Below the pieces are notes generated by a model that saw only the letters and a program-made list of their open reading frames with translations, had not been told where the DNA came from and did not search any database. From JARLFX01 sp036404255 (lineage in GTDB: Bacteria > Acidobacteriota > Terriglobia > Terriglobales > Acidobacteriaceae): a DNA stretch of 9,631 nt. The position numbers and the translations under genes were made by a program. Location: assembly GCA_036404255.1 (NCBI GenBank), contig DASWOP010000224.1, positions 1 to 9,631 of the forward strand, given 5' to 3'. How positions within the stretch are numbered: the stretch's first letter is position 1; each line of letters opens with the position of its first letter. Below are positions 1 through 6,867 of the stretch, piece after piece.

Positions 1-935
1 TCCGCATCGGCTACTTCCCCAACATCACCCATTCGCAGGCGCTCGTCGGCCAGGCCAATGGCCAGTTCCAGAAGGACTTTGGCAGCTCTGCAAACATCCA
101 GTGGATACAGTTCAATGCCGGTCCCTCTGTAATTGAAGCGCTCTACGCCGGAGCAGTCGATATTGCCTACATTGGCCCCAGCCCGACCATCAGCGGCTAC
201 GTCAAATCCAACGGAGAAGCCCTGCGCGTCATCGCCGGGTCTGCCTCTGGAGCCGCCTCGCTTGTCGTCCGCAACGGTGCGAACATCAACAGCATTAATG
301 ATTTTCACGGCAAGAGCATCGCGACTCCGCAACTGGGCAACACCCAGGACGTCGCTCTCCGTGAGTGGCTCGCCGGACACGGCTTCAAGACCATCGACAA
401 AGGCGGCGACGTCCGCGTACAGCCCACAGAAAACCCTGACCAGCTCACACTGTTCCTGAAGGGCCAGCTCGATGCAGCCTGGGCACCAGAGCCCTGGGCA
501 ACGCGGTTGGTACATGATGGCGGCGGTCGCATCTTCCTGGACGAGCGTGACCTGTGGCCAAACAAGCAGTTCGTTGCCGCGCATGTGATTGTCAGCACGA
601 AATTTCTCAATGCTCACCCCGACCTGGTAAAGCAATTCCTGCGGACCCACGTGGCGGTCACTGACTGGATCAACGCCCATCCGGCTGAAGCCAAGACATT
701 GCTCAACCAGCAGATTCAAAAGTCCACCGGCAAAGCGCTGCCTCCGGTTATCCTGAATGAGGCGTACTCGCGGCTCGCCGTGACCTACGACCCCTTGGCA
801 TCGTCGCTGTATACCTCGGCGCAGCACTCAGTGGATGCAGGGTTTTTGCGTAAATTGCCCGACCTTTCGCATCTATATGACCTAACGCTCCTGAACCAGG
901 TTCTGGTGGAGCAGAAGAAGAAACCAATTAAATGA
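1..935 (+). CDS. ABC importer periplasmic substrate-binding protein, NitT/TauT/SsuA type (5' partial)
   Basis: The open frame enters from the left edge (first full codon at base 3) and gives 310 residues, so the signal peptide and first residues are missing. The visible N-terminus RIGYFPNITHSQALVG matches the opening strand of the SsuA/NrtA/TauA binding-protein fold. It is followed by FNAGPSVIEALYAGAVDIAYIGPSP, the usual ligand-pocket region where the protein samples an oxyanion such as a sulfonate, taurine or nitrate. Further on are the hinge-type segment GKSIATPQLGNTQDVALREWL and a second-lobe stretch, LKGQLDAAWAPEPWATRLV. The protein would bind solute in the periplasm and deliver it to the ATPase/permease pair encoded directly downstream; its TGA overlaps the next ATG. 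Substrate cannot be fixed from sequence alone. No sulfonate monooxygenase, nitrate reductase or thiamine gene is in view to decide it. Confidence 0.9.
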   Translation, partial: RIGYFPNITHSQALVGQANGQFQKDFGSSANIQWIQFNAGPSVIEALYAGAVDIAYIGPSPTISGYVKSNGEALRVIAGSASGAASLVVRNGANINSINDFHGKSIATPQLGNTQDVALREWLAGHGFKTIDKGGDVRVQPTENPDQLTLFLKGQLDAAWAPEPWATRLVHDGGGRIFLDERDLWPNKQFVAAHVIVSTKFLNAHPDLVKQFLRTHVAVTDWINAHPAEAKTLLNQQIQKSTGKALPPVILNEAYSRLAVTYDPLASSLYTSAQHSVDAGFLRKLPDLSHLYDLTLLNQVLVEQKKKPIK

Positions 936-1795
936 GCCTTTCCCAACCGCTCGCAGCAGAACCGCTGCGTATCGTTACTCCGAAAACTGCTCCCCGCCGT
1001 CGCATCCCGACCAGCGCCAACATCGCGCTGGTCGGGGTGGAGCAGTCCTTCGCCACCCGTCAGGGCCCTCGGCTCCTGGCGCTGGATAACATCAATCTCG
1101 ATATCGCAGCCGGCGAGTTCGTCTGTATCGTCGGTCCGTCCGGCTGCGGTAAGACCTCCCTGCTTTCGCTCATCGCCGGCCTTGCCTTCCCCTCCCGTGG
1201 CGAGGTCCAGCTCAACACCCAGCGCATCACAGGTCCCGGCACCGACCGCATTCTCATCTTTCAGGAGCACGGGCTCTTCCCCTGGCTCACCGCCGGCCAG
1301 AACGTCGAGTTCGGCATGAAGATGAACGGCATGAAGAAGGCCGAGCGCCGCCAGCGCGTGAAGCACTACCTGCAGCTGGTAAAACTCGAACAGTTTGAAG
1401 ATAGCTATATACATCAACTCTCCGGCGGCATGCGCCAGCGCGTTGCCATCGCCCGTGCACTCGCCACCGATCCCGCCATTCTGCTCATGGACGAACCCTT
1501 CGCCGCCCTCGACGCCCAGACCCGAGACATGCTCCACGACGAACTGGAGCGCATCTGGCTCGAAACCGGATGTACCATCGTCTTCGTCACCCACAATATT
1601 CGTGAATCCGTCCGCCTGGGTGATCGCGTCATCCTCATGACCTATCGCCCCGGACGCATCAAGGCTGAGTTCAAAATTGACATGCCCCGCCCACGTCAAA
1701 TCGAAGACGCCAATGTCGCCCAACTCTCCGCCCACATCCTTTCCGAGATGCGCTCCGAGATCGACAAGTCGGTACAGGCGGAGTACGCGCGATGA
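932..1795 (+). CDS. ABC importer ATP-binding protein, NitT/TauT/SsuB type
   Basis: The 287-residue cytoplasmic ATPase would power import through the downstream permease. All nucleotide-binding motifs are intact: Walker A GPSGCGKT (residues 68-75), Q-loop glutamine 111 in FQEHGLFPWLT, signature LSGGMRQR (163-170), Walker B ILLMDEP (183-189), D-loop AALD and switch histidine 221 in FVTHNI. The pattern GLFPWLT...NVEFGMK after the Q-loop and the ending VILMTYRPGRI are typical of the nitrate/sulfonate/taurine ABC subfamily. About 30 residues (rich in P and R) precede the first conserved strand, slightly longer than usual. The start is supported by the ATGA overlap with the binding-protein stop and an AGAAGAAG purine run just upstream. 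The same overlap joins it to the permease gene, so the three are very probably translationally coupled. The exact substrate is unknown. Confidence 0.95.
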   Translation: MSLSQPLAAEPLRIVTPKTAPRRRIPTSANIALVGVEQSFATRQGPRLLALDNINLDIAAGEFVCIVGPSGCGKTSLLSLIAGLAFPSRGEVQLNTQRITGPGTDRILIFQEHGLFPWLTAGQNVEFGMKMNGMKKAERRQRVKHYLQLVKLEQFEDSYIHQLSGGMRQRVAIARALATDPAILLMDEPFAALDAQTRDMLHDELERIWLETGCTIVFVTHNIRESVRLGDRVILMTYRPGRIKAEFKIDMPRPRQIEDANVAQLSAHILSEMRSEIDKSVQAEYAR

Positions 1796-2553
1796 ACAAG
1801 CTTGCTAAAAACATCCTCTTCTACGCCCTCCTGCTTGGCGCTTGGTACGGTATCGCGCGCTCCCACATCTGGCCGCCCTACCTTATCCCCGCACCCGGCG
1901 ATGTCTACACCGCACTGCACGACGGCTTCAAAGACGGCAGCATCTGGATCGGCATCCGCATCAGCATGCAGCGGGTCATCATCGGCTACGTCGTCTCCGT
2001 GATACTCGGCTTCTTTCTCGGCCTTGGCATCTCGACCAGCAAATTCCTGGAAGACACCCTCGGCCGCCTGCTGACCAGCCTGCAATCCCTGCCCAGCATC
2101 TGCTGGCTGCCGCTCGCCATCCTCTGGTTCGGCCTCACGGACAAAGCGATCTACTTCGTCATCATCATGGGCTCGCTCTTCTCCATCACCATGAGCATGG
2201 AATCCAGCCGCGCGGCCATCCCGCGGATCATCCCCATGGCCGGCCGCAATCTCGGCGCCAAGGGGCTGAAGCTCTTCTGGTACGTTCTGCTGCCCGCCAG
2301 CCTGCCCCATCTGATCTCCGGGCTCAAACAGGGCTGGGCCTTTGCCTGGCGCGCCCTCATCTCAGCCGAAATGATCATCATCTCGCTCGGCCTCGGCCAG
2401 CTTTTGATGACAGGTCGCGACCTGAACGATATGAGCCAGGTTGTAGCCATTCTGCTCGTCATTCTGGTGCTTGGATGGGCCATTGACGCCCTGGTCTTCC
2501 GCACCGTGGAACGAAAAGTCGCCCGCCGCTGGGGCCTGAATGTCCCCGCCTAG
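1792..2553 (+). CDS. ABC importer permease, NitT/TauT/SsuC type
   Basis: The 253-residue inner-membrane protein forms the translocation channel, presumably as a homodimer with two copies of the upstream ATPase. Hydrophobic segments lie at about residues 7-22, 62-80, 104-134 (probably two), 185-203 and 216-234, giving the six-helix layout of the BPD_transp_1 family. The EAA-type coupling loop that contacts the ATPase is visible at about 149-180 (MAGRNLGAKGLKLFWYVLLP followed by ASLPHLISGLKQ), with the conserved Gly. The early motif LIPAPGDVY (31-39) is characteristic of SsuC/TauC-like permeases. It starts in an ATGA overlap with the ATPase gene, and a GGAG lies about 10 nt upstream. It is the last gene of the operon: a hairpin/T-rich terminator follows 47 bp after the stop. 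Length is normal for the family. Confidence 0.95.
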   Translation: MNKLAKNILFYALLLGAWYGIARSHIWPPYLIPAPGDVYTALHDGFKDGSIWIGIRISMQRVIIGYVVSVILGFFLGLGISTSKFLEDTLGRLLTSLQSLPSICWLPLAILWFGLTDKAIYFVIIMGSLFSITMSMESSRAAIPRIIPMAGRNLGAKGLKLFWYVLLPASLPHLISGLKQGWAFAWRALISAEMIIISLGLGQLLMTGRDLNDMSQVVAILLVILVLGWAIDALVFRTVERKVARRWGLNVPA

Positions 2554-2600
2554 CTGGACTCCCCCCTCCCAAAGAGCGAAACTGTTAGAACGATTGAGAA

Positions 2601-2636
2601 TTGCAGCATCCCCAGGGGTGCTGCAATCATCTCTTT
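2601..2636 (+). terminator. Probable intrinsic terminator after the ABC operon
   Basis: A perfect 8-bp stem TTGCAGCA (2601-2608) / TGCTGCAA (2619-2626) is extended inside by three C-G pairs (2610-2612 with 2616-2618) around a bulged T2609 and a 3-nt loop. It is followed by TCATCTCTTT, a T-rich but not pure run. It lies 47 bp behind the permease stop and just before the ribosome binding site of the tolC-like gene. It could therefore act as a full terminator or as a leaky one allowing read-through. The T run is interrupted by A and C, which lowers confidence. Confidence 0.6.
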
Positions 2637-2648
2637 AAAGGACGAGGA
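2637..2648 (+). promoter_or_regulatory. Ribosome binding site of the tolC-like gene with no ATG behind it
   Basis: AAAGGA (2637-2642) and GAGGA (2644-2648) form a strong double Shine-Dalgarno-like run. The in-frame codons at usable spacing are CTG 2649, ATT 2652 and CTG 2655, not ATG, GTG or TTG. This site argues that translation starts at 2649-2655 rather than at the TTG at 2601, which lies in the terminator stem and has no good ribosome binding site. Confidence 0.55.
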
Positions 2649-4148
2649 CTGATTCTGAACGGAATAACATCCAAACCTGGGATTATCGCAGGCGCCTTGC
2701 TTGGCCTATGGCTGAGCGGATCTGCCCTGTCCGCACAGAGCGCAGCCACGTTTGTGGTGCCCAGCTATGCCTCCTCCAACGTCCAGCTCACCACCAGCTC
2801 CGCGCAGAATCCGCTCTACGGCAGCGTTTCTGCCCCGCCGGTAACCGCAACCGCCATCCAGCTCACGCTGACGGACGCCGTAAACCGCGGTCTGGACCAC
2901 AATCTGGCGATTGCGCTCGCGCTGCAGACCCAGCGTTCGGACGCCGGTCAGATCTCCTCCGCTTTCAGCGCCCTGATGCCGTACATGACGGCGCAGGCAC
3001 AGACCGGGACCCAATCCATCAGCCTGGCAGCCATGGGCTTCAAGACCTCAGTCCTCAATTCGCTTGGAAGCGCCCTGAATCTCCCCGCCGGCACGGTAAT
3101 CCCCTCTATCGTCAAGGTAGATACCACCGGCGCCCAACTGAATCTCTCGCAGCCGGTCTTCAACCTCCAGGCCATCGAATACTATCGCGCCGCCAAAGCC
3201 TACGCCCGCGTCTCTGAATTGGATACGCTCAATACCCGCGGCAATGTCGTGCTTCTGGTCGGCGCTGCCTATCTGCAGACACTGGCTGCTGCCGCCCAGT
3301 TGCAGAACGAGCAGGCTCTTCTCCGCTCCGACGAGACTGCACTGAACCAGGCCCGTGACTCCCACGCCACCGGAGTCGCCACCAATCTGGATGAGTTGCG
3401 CGCCCGCGTGCAATACCAGCGCCGCCAGCAGGCCGTGGTCACGGCAGAGAACACCTTCGCGAAGGACAAGATGGGCCTGAACCGCATGATCGGCCTCGCC
3501 GCCGACCAGCCCATCGAACTCGTCGACACCGCCCCCTATGCCGATCTGGCCATGCTGCCGCTCGACCAGGCCAAGCAGACCGCCTACGAGCATCGCAAAG
3601 ATTACATCAGCCTGCATGCGCAGGTACGCACCGCGGAGCTCCTGCGCAAAGCCGCAAAATACGAGCGCGCGCCTACCGTCTCCATCGGTGGCTACTATGG
3701 TGTGCTCGGCCAGACCCACGGCCTGTATCACGGCGTCTTCAACGCGCAGGGCAGCATCAGTATCCCCGTCTTCCACGAGGCCCAGTTCCGTGGCGACCGC
3801 GAAGTCGCAGACGCGCAGCTTTCACGTCTGAGCGCGCAGATCGCCGACCTGGAAGTAACCATCGAATCGCAGTTACGCTCCAGTATGCTGGATGTGCAGG
3901 CAACCGCGCAGCTCGTCAAAGTGGCCCGCAGCAACGTAGATCTTGCCGCCCAGGAGCTGGCCGATAGCAATGACCGCTTCCGCGCCGGCGTGGAAGATAA
4001 TCTCCCCGTCGTACAGGCTGAAGCAACACTGGCCGGCGCACAGACCCAGCTCGTGAACTCCCTCTACCAATACAATCAGGCCAAGCTCAACCTCGCGCGC
4101 AATACCGGCATCATCGAATCGCAGTATCAGGCGTTCCTCGGCCGATAG
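2649..4148 (+). CDS. TolC-family outer-membrane efflux protein
   Basis: From 2649 the product is 499 residues. It would trimerise into an outer-membrane channel-tunnel for efflux or type I secretion. N-terminally there is a signal-peptide-like stretch: a lysine, then the hydrophobic core IIAGALLGLWLSG and cleavage region SALSAQSA. After a low-complexity spacer come the two OEP repeats: the first begins with LTLTDAVNRGLDHNLAIALA, the second near residue 302 with LDQAKQTAYEHRKDYISL. Each has long Ala/Gln-rich heptad helices (for example AAAAQLQNEQALLRSDETAL) and a short beta hairpin (TVSIGGYYGVLG). The start is unresolved. The frame is closed by TGA at 2595, and within it only TTG 2601, CTG 2649, ATT 2652, CTG 2655 and TTG 2697 are candidates; the ribosome binding site and signal peptide favour 2649-2655. 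No adaptor or inner-membrane pump gene adjoins it, so its partner is unknown. It converges on the VWA gene with 8 bp between stops. Confidence 0.88.
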   Translation: MILNGITSKPGIIAGALLGLWLSGSALSAQSAATFVVPSYASSNVQLTTSSAQNPLYGSVSAPPVTATAIQLTLTDAVNRGLDHNLAIALALQTQRSDAGQISSAFSALMPYMTAQAQTGTQSISLAAMGFKTSVLNSLGSALNLPAGTVIPSIVKVDTTGAQLNLSQPVFNLQAIEYYRAAKAYARVSELDTLNTRGNVVLLVGAAYLQTLAAAAQLQNEQALLRSDETALNQARDSHATGVATNLDELRARVQYQRRQQAVVTAENTFAKDKMGLNRMIGLAADQPIELVDTAPYADLAMLPLDQAKQTAYEHRKDYISLHAQVRTAELLRKAAKYERAPTVSIGGYYGVLGQTHGLYHGVFNAQGSISIPVFHEAQFRGDREVADAQLSRLSAQIADLEVTIESQLRSSMLDVQATAQLVKVARSNVDLAAQELADSNDRFRAGVEDNLPVVQAEATLAGAQTQLVNSLYQYNQAKLNLARNTGIIESQYQAFLGR

Positions 4149-4156
4149 CGCGGCAT

Positions 4157-5173
4157 CTACTCCTTCGAGTAGTACCCGAACCGCGTCTGGATCTGCAGGC
4201 TCTTGTCCTTCGTCTTCAAAAGAATCTTGCGGTAACCCGGCTTGGCATTGCTCCGCGCAGGTGTGTAGGCCAGCGTGTACTGCATCCGCATCTCTTCCGC
4301 GATATTGGCATAGATCGCCTCCAGCGGCGTTGCCTTCGATACCTCATACGCATGCCCACCGGTCGTAGTAGAGAGAAGCTCCAGCACATTCGCGCCATTC
4401 AGCTTTGTATTCTTGTTGAACGCAAGATGCGGTGCTCCGGCAAAGTGCGGTGGGTCCTTCACGCCACCACGATTCGTGTAGAGAATCGTATAGATAACGG
4501 TGTCGGCCTGCTGCGCTGCTTCAATGGCCGCCGCCAGTGACTTCTGGCTGCCCCAGTCCTCGCCGTCAGACAGAATGACCAGTGCTTTGCGGCCACTCAG
4601 TTGCTTTGAAACCATGTTAGACACCACAACGATGGCATCGTAGAGTAGCGTCCCCGGTGCTTCTTTCCCCTTGATGCTCTCGCCCGTTGGGTCGCGGAAC
4701 GCGCGCTGGGGTTCATGTGCCTCTTCCAGCCGCTCCACGCCCACGCGCAGCTTGTCGCGCGATTCAGTTGGCGGCTGTAGCATGGTCACCGCCGTATCGA
4801 ATCGCACCAGAAAAGCCGTGTCTCCCTGCTTTCGCAGCATCTCCTGGAAGAAGACATTGCTCGCCTCATGCTCTTTGGCAACAAAGTCCCTGACGCTGCC
4901 GCTCATGTCCACCAGCAGTCCAAGCGTTAGCGGACGGTCTTTCTCCAGATCGAAATACCGTATCTTCTGCGGCTGGCCGTCTTCAAACAGCGCAAAATCA
5001 TCCCGCGTCAGCGATTGCATCAGCTCGTTCTTGCTATTGCGCACCGTCACCGGCAGCAGGACGATGTGCGATTTCACCTTGAATGTAGGCTGCGGCTCGT
5101 TCTGGGCCCGGCCATTCTGCGCTGCCCCGAAGAAGCTGCAGACCGCAGCAACAACCAATAACACTCGTTGCAT
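4157..5173 (-). CDS. Secreted VWA-domain protein, acidobacterial VWFA-related family
   Basis: The 338-residue protein is probably exported. MQRVLLVVAAVCSFFGAAQ is a signal peptide with a likely cleavage after GRA. A short beta domain follows (VKSHIVLLPVTVRNSKNELM...DFALFEDGQPQKI), the hallmark opening of the VWFA-related family expanded in Acidobacteria. A von Willebrand A domain then runs from about residue 82 to 300. Its metal-ion site looks complete: DMSGS (89-93), Thr175 in GTLLYDA and Asp203 in SDGED. The C-terminus ends in a strand-rich segment (YTLAYTPARSNAKPGYRKI). Function in this family is not established; adhesion or envelope interactions are reasonable guesses. The start was placed at the ATG at 5173 because it gives the signal peptide and has GAGGAG upstream. 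The frame stays open to 5320 but that extension has no such features. It is divergent from the MFS gene. Confidence 0.88.
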   Translation of the reverse strand: MQRVLLVVAAVCSFFGAAQNGRAQNEPQPTFKVKSHIVLLPVTVRNSKNELMQSLTRDDFALFEDGQPQKIRYFDLEKDRPLTLGLLVDMSGSVRDFVAKEHEASNVFFQEMLRKQGDTAFLVRFDTAVTMLQPPTESRDKLRVGVERLEEAHEPQRAFRDPTGESIKGKEAPGTLLYDAIVVVSNMVSKQLSGRKALVILSDGEDWGSQKSLAAAIEAAQQADTVIYTILYTNRGGVKDPPHFAGAPHLAFNKNTKLNGANVLELLSTTTGGHAYEVSKATPLEAIYANIAEEMRMQYTLAYTPARSNAKPGYRKILLKTKDKSLQIQTRFGYYSKE

Positions 5174-5183
5174 AGACTCCTCT
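5174..5183 (-). promoter_or_regulatory. Ribosome binding site that fixes the VWA-protein start
   Basis: Read on the - strand, AGAGGAG followed by TCT precedes the ATG at 5173. The spacing is slightly short but the match to the Shine-Dalgarno consensus is good. No comparable site precedes the longer in-frame start at 5320. Confidence 0.6.
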
Positions 5184-5247
5184 GCGATAAATCTCCTGCG
5201 CTGCAACTCTATCCACTCACCTCCTGCATTGACCAGCAAATAAGCCC

Positions 5248-5281
5248 GTCTTGCATGCTGACAAAGAAAGCTGTCTTGCAT
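5248..5281. repeat. 9-bp direct repeat in the divergent promoter region
   Basis: GTCTTGCAT occurs at 5248-5256 and again at 5273-5281, 25 bp start to start, exactly matching. The location between two divergent genes would suit a regulator-binding pair, but nothing identifies a regulator. Chance is possible. Confidence 0.4.
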
Positions 5282-5328
5282 CGTGGAATAGTTGCGCAAA
5301 CCCCTGCAATCCAGCAGCATTAAGAAGA

Positions 5329-6648
5329 ATGTCGGATGACTCCTCTAAAAATACGCTGGTAGCCTCCGCTGCCCAGGCCTTTCGTTCGCGCGATTTCCGC
5401 CTCTACCAGCTTGCCCGCCTCGTCGGAGTCATCGGAGCAGAGGCGCAATCGGTCGCCGTTGCCTGGCTCGTCTACCAGCTCACACATAGTCCGCTCATGC
5501 TCGGCCTCACCGGCCTCGCCCTCTTTCTTCCCGGTCTGTTCTTCGTTCTCCCCGCCGGCCACACTGCGGACCGTTACGACCGCCGCATGATCATCCTCGC
5601 CTGCTACACCCTCCAGTGCATCTCCTCGGCGCTGCTCTTCTGGTTCTCCTACTTCGGCACGCGCCACATCTTCTCTATCTATGCTGTGCTCTTCCTCATC
5701 GGCATCAGCCGCGCCTTCAGCGGTCCCGCCAGCTCCGCCATGGTCCCGCAGCTCGTGCCCAAAGACGACTTTGTAAATGCGGTCACCTGGGGAGCCACCA
5801 CCTACCAGATCGCGAACATGTCCGGCCCCGCCATCGGCGGCCTGCTCTTCACCCTCCCACTCAGCGGAAGCCTCGCCCACATGCGTGGCGCACCTGTGGT
5901 CTTTCTCTTCACCGTATGCACCATGGCGATGTTCATCGGCCTCATCGCCTCCCTCCACGTCCGCCCCGGCGTGGCCGATAGCCGTGCCTTCTCCCTCCGC
6001 ACCGTCTTTGCCGGCCTGCGTTATGTGTGGAGCACTAAGCTTCTTCTCGGCTCGCTCTCGCTGGATCTCTTCGCCGTCCTGCTCGGTGGCGCGGTCAACC
6101 TCATGCCGATCTTCGCCAGCGAAATCCTGCACTGCGGCCCATCGGGTCTCGGTCTGCTTCGCGCCATGCCCTCCGTCGGCGCTCTTCTGGTCTCCATCAC
6201 CCTCGCCTTCCACCCCGTCAAAAAGCGAGCCGGCGCGCTGATGCTCACCTGCGTCGGCATCTTCGGAGCCAGCACCATCCTCTTCGGCCTCTCCCGCTCT
6301 CTTCCCCTCGCCCTGTTCGCCCTCTTCATCATCGGGGCCAGCGACATGATCAGCGTCGTCATCCGCGGTTCGCTACTGCAACTGGCAACCCCGCCAGAGA
6401 TGCGCGGCCGCGTCAGCGCGGTGAACTGGATCTTCATTGGCGCATCCAACGAATTCGGTGAATTTGAAAGCGGCGTCACCGCCTACTGGTGGGGAGCCGT
6501 CCGCGCCGTAGTGATCGGCGGCATCGGTTCGCTCGTAGTCACCGGCCTCTGGAGCGTTCTATTTCCCCAACTGCGTCGCGCCGATAAGCTAACCGTCGAG
6601 TCGCTCCGGGCCACCACCACCCAGTCGAGCCAGGAACCAATCGATTAA
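5329..6648 (+). CDS. MFS transporter, MFS_3 / EntS-like exporter family
   Basis: The 439-residue inner-membrane protein has about 12 hydrophobic helices. Family signs are the N-terminal FRSRDFRLYQLARLVGVIGA segment; VAVAWLVYQLTHSP; MFS motif A GHTADRYDRR (residues 77-86) in the loop after helix 2; SGPASSAMVPQLVP; and the C-half segment ATPPEMRGRVSAVNW running into GASNEFGEFESG, strongly characteristic of the MFS_3 group that includes the enterobactin exporter EntS. It probably exports a small molecule by proton antiport, but the substrate cannot be read from sequence and no siderophore or drug-resistance gene is nearby. The ATG at 5329 was chosen because the protein homologous to MFS_3 starts shortly after it. 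The frame is open upstream to 5251, but those 26 residues are polar, Cys/Asn-rich and not MFS-like. The ribosome binding site is weak (AAGAAG, directly adjacent). Confidence 0.9.
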   Translation: MSDDSSKNTLVASAAQAFRSRDFRLYQLARLVGVIGAEAQSVAVAWLVYQLTHSPLMLGLTGLALFLPGLFFVLPAGHTADRYDRRMIILACYTLQCISSALLFWFSYFGTRHIFSIYAVLFLIGISRAFSGPASSAMVPQLVPKDDFVNAVTWGATTYQIANMSGPAIGGLLFTLPLSGSLAHMRGAPVVFLFTVCTMAMFIGLIASLHVRPGVADSRAFSLRTVFAGLRYVWSTKLLLGSLSLDLFAVLLGGAVNLMPIFASEILHCGPSGLGLLRAMPSVGALLVSITLAFHPVKKRAGALMLTCVGIFGASTILFGLSRSLPLALFALFIIGASDMISVVIRGSLLQLATPPEMRGRVSAVNWIFIGASNEFGEFESGVTAYWWGAVRAVVIGGIGSLVVTGLWSVLFPQLRRADKLTVESLRATTTQSSQEPID

Positions 6649-6670
6649 ACCCATCACCCCATAAATTCTT

Positions 6671-6697
6671 GTCATCCTGAGCGCAGCGAAGAATCTC
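6671..6697 (+). repeat. REP-like intergenic element, copy A
   Basis: This copy reads GTCATCCTGAGCG, then CAGCGAAGAATCTC. It shares the CTGAGCG and GAAGAATC blocks with the copies near 6868, 6997 and 7255. The ends can pair weakly (GAT.CT/AGAATC type), with a small GC-GAA-GC hairpin possible inside the related copies. It lies 22 bp behind the MFS stop codon. From memory, elements of this sequence are common between genes in Acidobacteria; this cannot be verified here. Confidence 0.7.
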
Positions 6698-6727
6698 AAA
6701 AGCTCACGTCGCCACCACTCTGGGGCC

Positions 6728-6762
6728 CCATCTTAGCGACGGCTTTATCGTCGCTAAGATGG
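6728..6762. repeat. Perfect 14-bp inverted repeat (hairpin 1)
   Basis: Arms CCATCTTAGCGACG (6728-6741) and CGTCGCTAAGATGG (6749-6762) are exact reverse complements around the 7-nt loop GCTTTAT. It overlaps the palindrome TGGGGCCCCA at 6721-6730. There is no T-run on either side, so a simple intrinsic terminator is unlikely. It resembles a REP/BIME-type palindromic unit. Confidence 0.85.
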
Positions 6763-6783
6763 TATAAGCGTCGCGAACGGGGT

Positions 6784-6814
6784 CCCCGGCGAACATGCGC
6801 TTTGTTCATTGGGG
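6784..6814. repeat. Imperfect 12-bp inverted repeat (hairpin 2)
   Basis: The arm CCCCGGCGAACA (6784-6795) pairs with TGTTCATTGGGG (6803-6814) around a 7-nt loop. There are nine Watson-Crick pairs, two G-U pairs and one C-A mismatch if read as + strand RNA. It follows hairpin 1 by 21 bp and has the same loop length, which suggests the two belong to one composite element. Confidence 0.65.
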
Positions 6815-6867
6815 TGGAACGCGCGAACCGCTCCCGCCCATCTCCCCGCCATCGCCAAATTCCAACC

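Larger units (their letters stand above)
5174..5328. promoter_or_regulatory. Divergent intergenic region between the VWA and MFS genes
   Basis: These 155 bp lie between two divergent starts and must hold the promoter(s) for both unless transcripts begin further out. TTGACC at 5229-5234 (+) resembles a -35 box and CTGACA at 5258-5263 is another candidate, but neither has a convincing -10 at 16-18 bp. On the - strand TTGTCA followed 16 bp later by TATTTG is a weak pair. I therefore assign no definite promoter. The 9-bp direct repeat reported separately sits in the middle. Confidence 0.45.

Noticed and set aside
785..1735. Long open frame on the - strand opposite the ABC ATPase gene
   Set aside because: It lies antisense to a gene with all ABC motifs. 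The translation is Gly/Glu/Asp-rich without family features, typical of the antisense frame of GC-rich coding DNA.
1696..2310. Open frame on the - strand opposite the permease gene
   Set aside because: The translation is rich in Ala, Asp and Glu, with no recognisable domain; the + strand has a clear permease.
3048..3776. 242-codon open frame on the - strand inside the tolC-like gene
   Set aside because: The Gly/Val/Asp-rich translation has no family signs and mirrors the third-position GC bias of the + strand gene.
5174..5320. Upstream extension of the VWA protein to a start at 5320
   Set aside because: It would bury the signal peptide about 50 residues inside the protein and lacks a ribosome binding site; the ATG at 5173 has both.
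5320..6213. 297-codon open frame on the - strand inside the MFS gene
   Set aside because: Very Glu/Gly/Asp-rich translation without a domain; the + strand encodes an unmistakable MFS protein.
6728..6762. Intrinsic terminator for the MFS gene
   Set aside because: The stem is strong, but no T-run follows on either strand and it begins about 80 bp after the stop codon.
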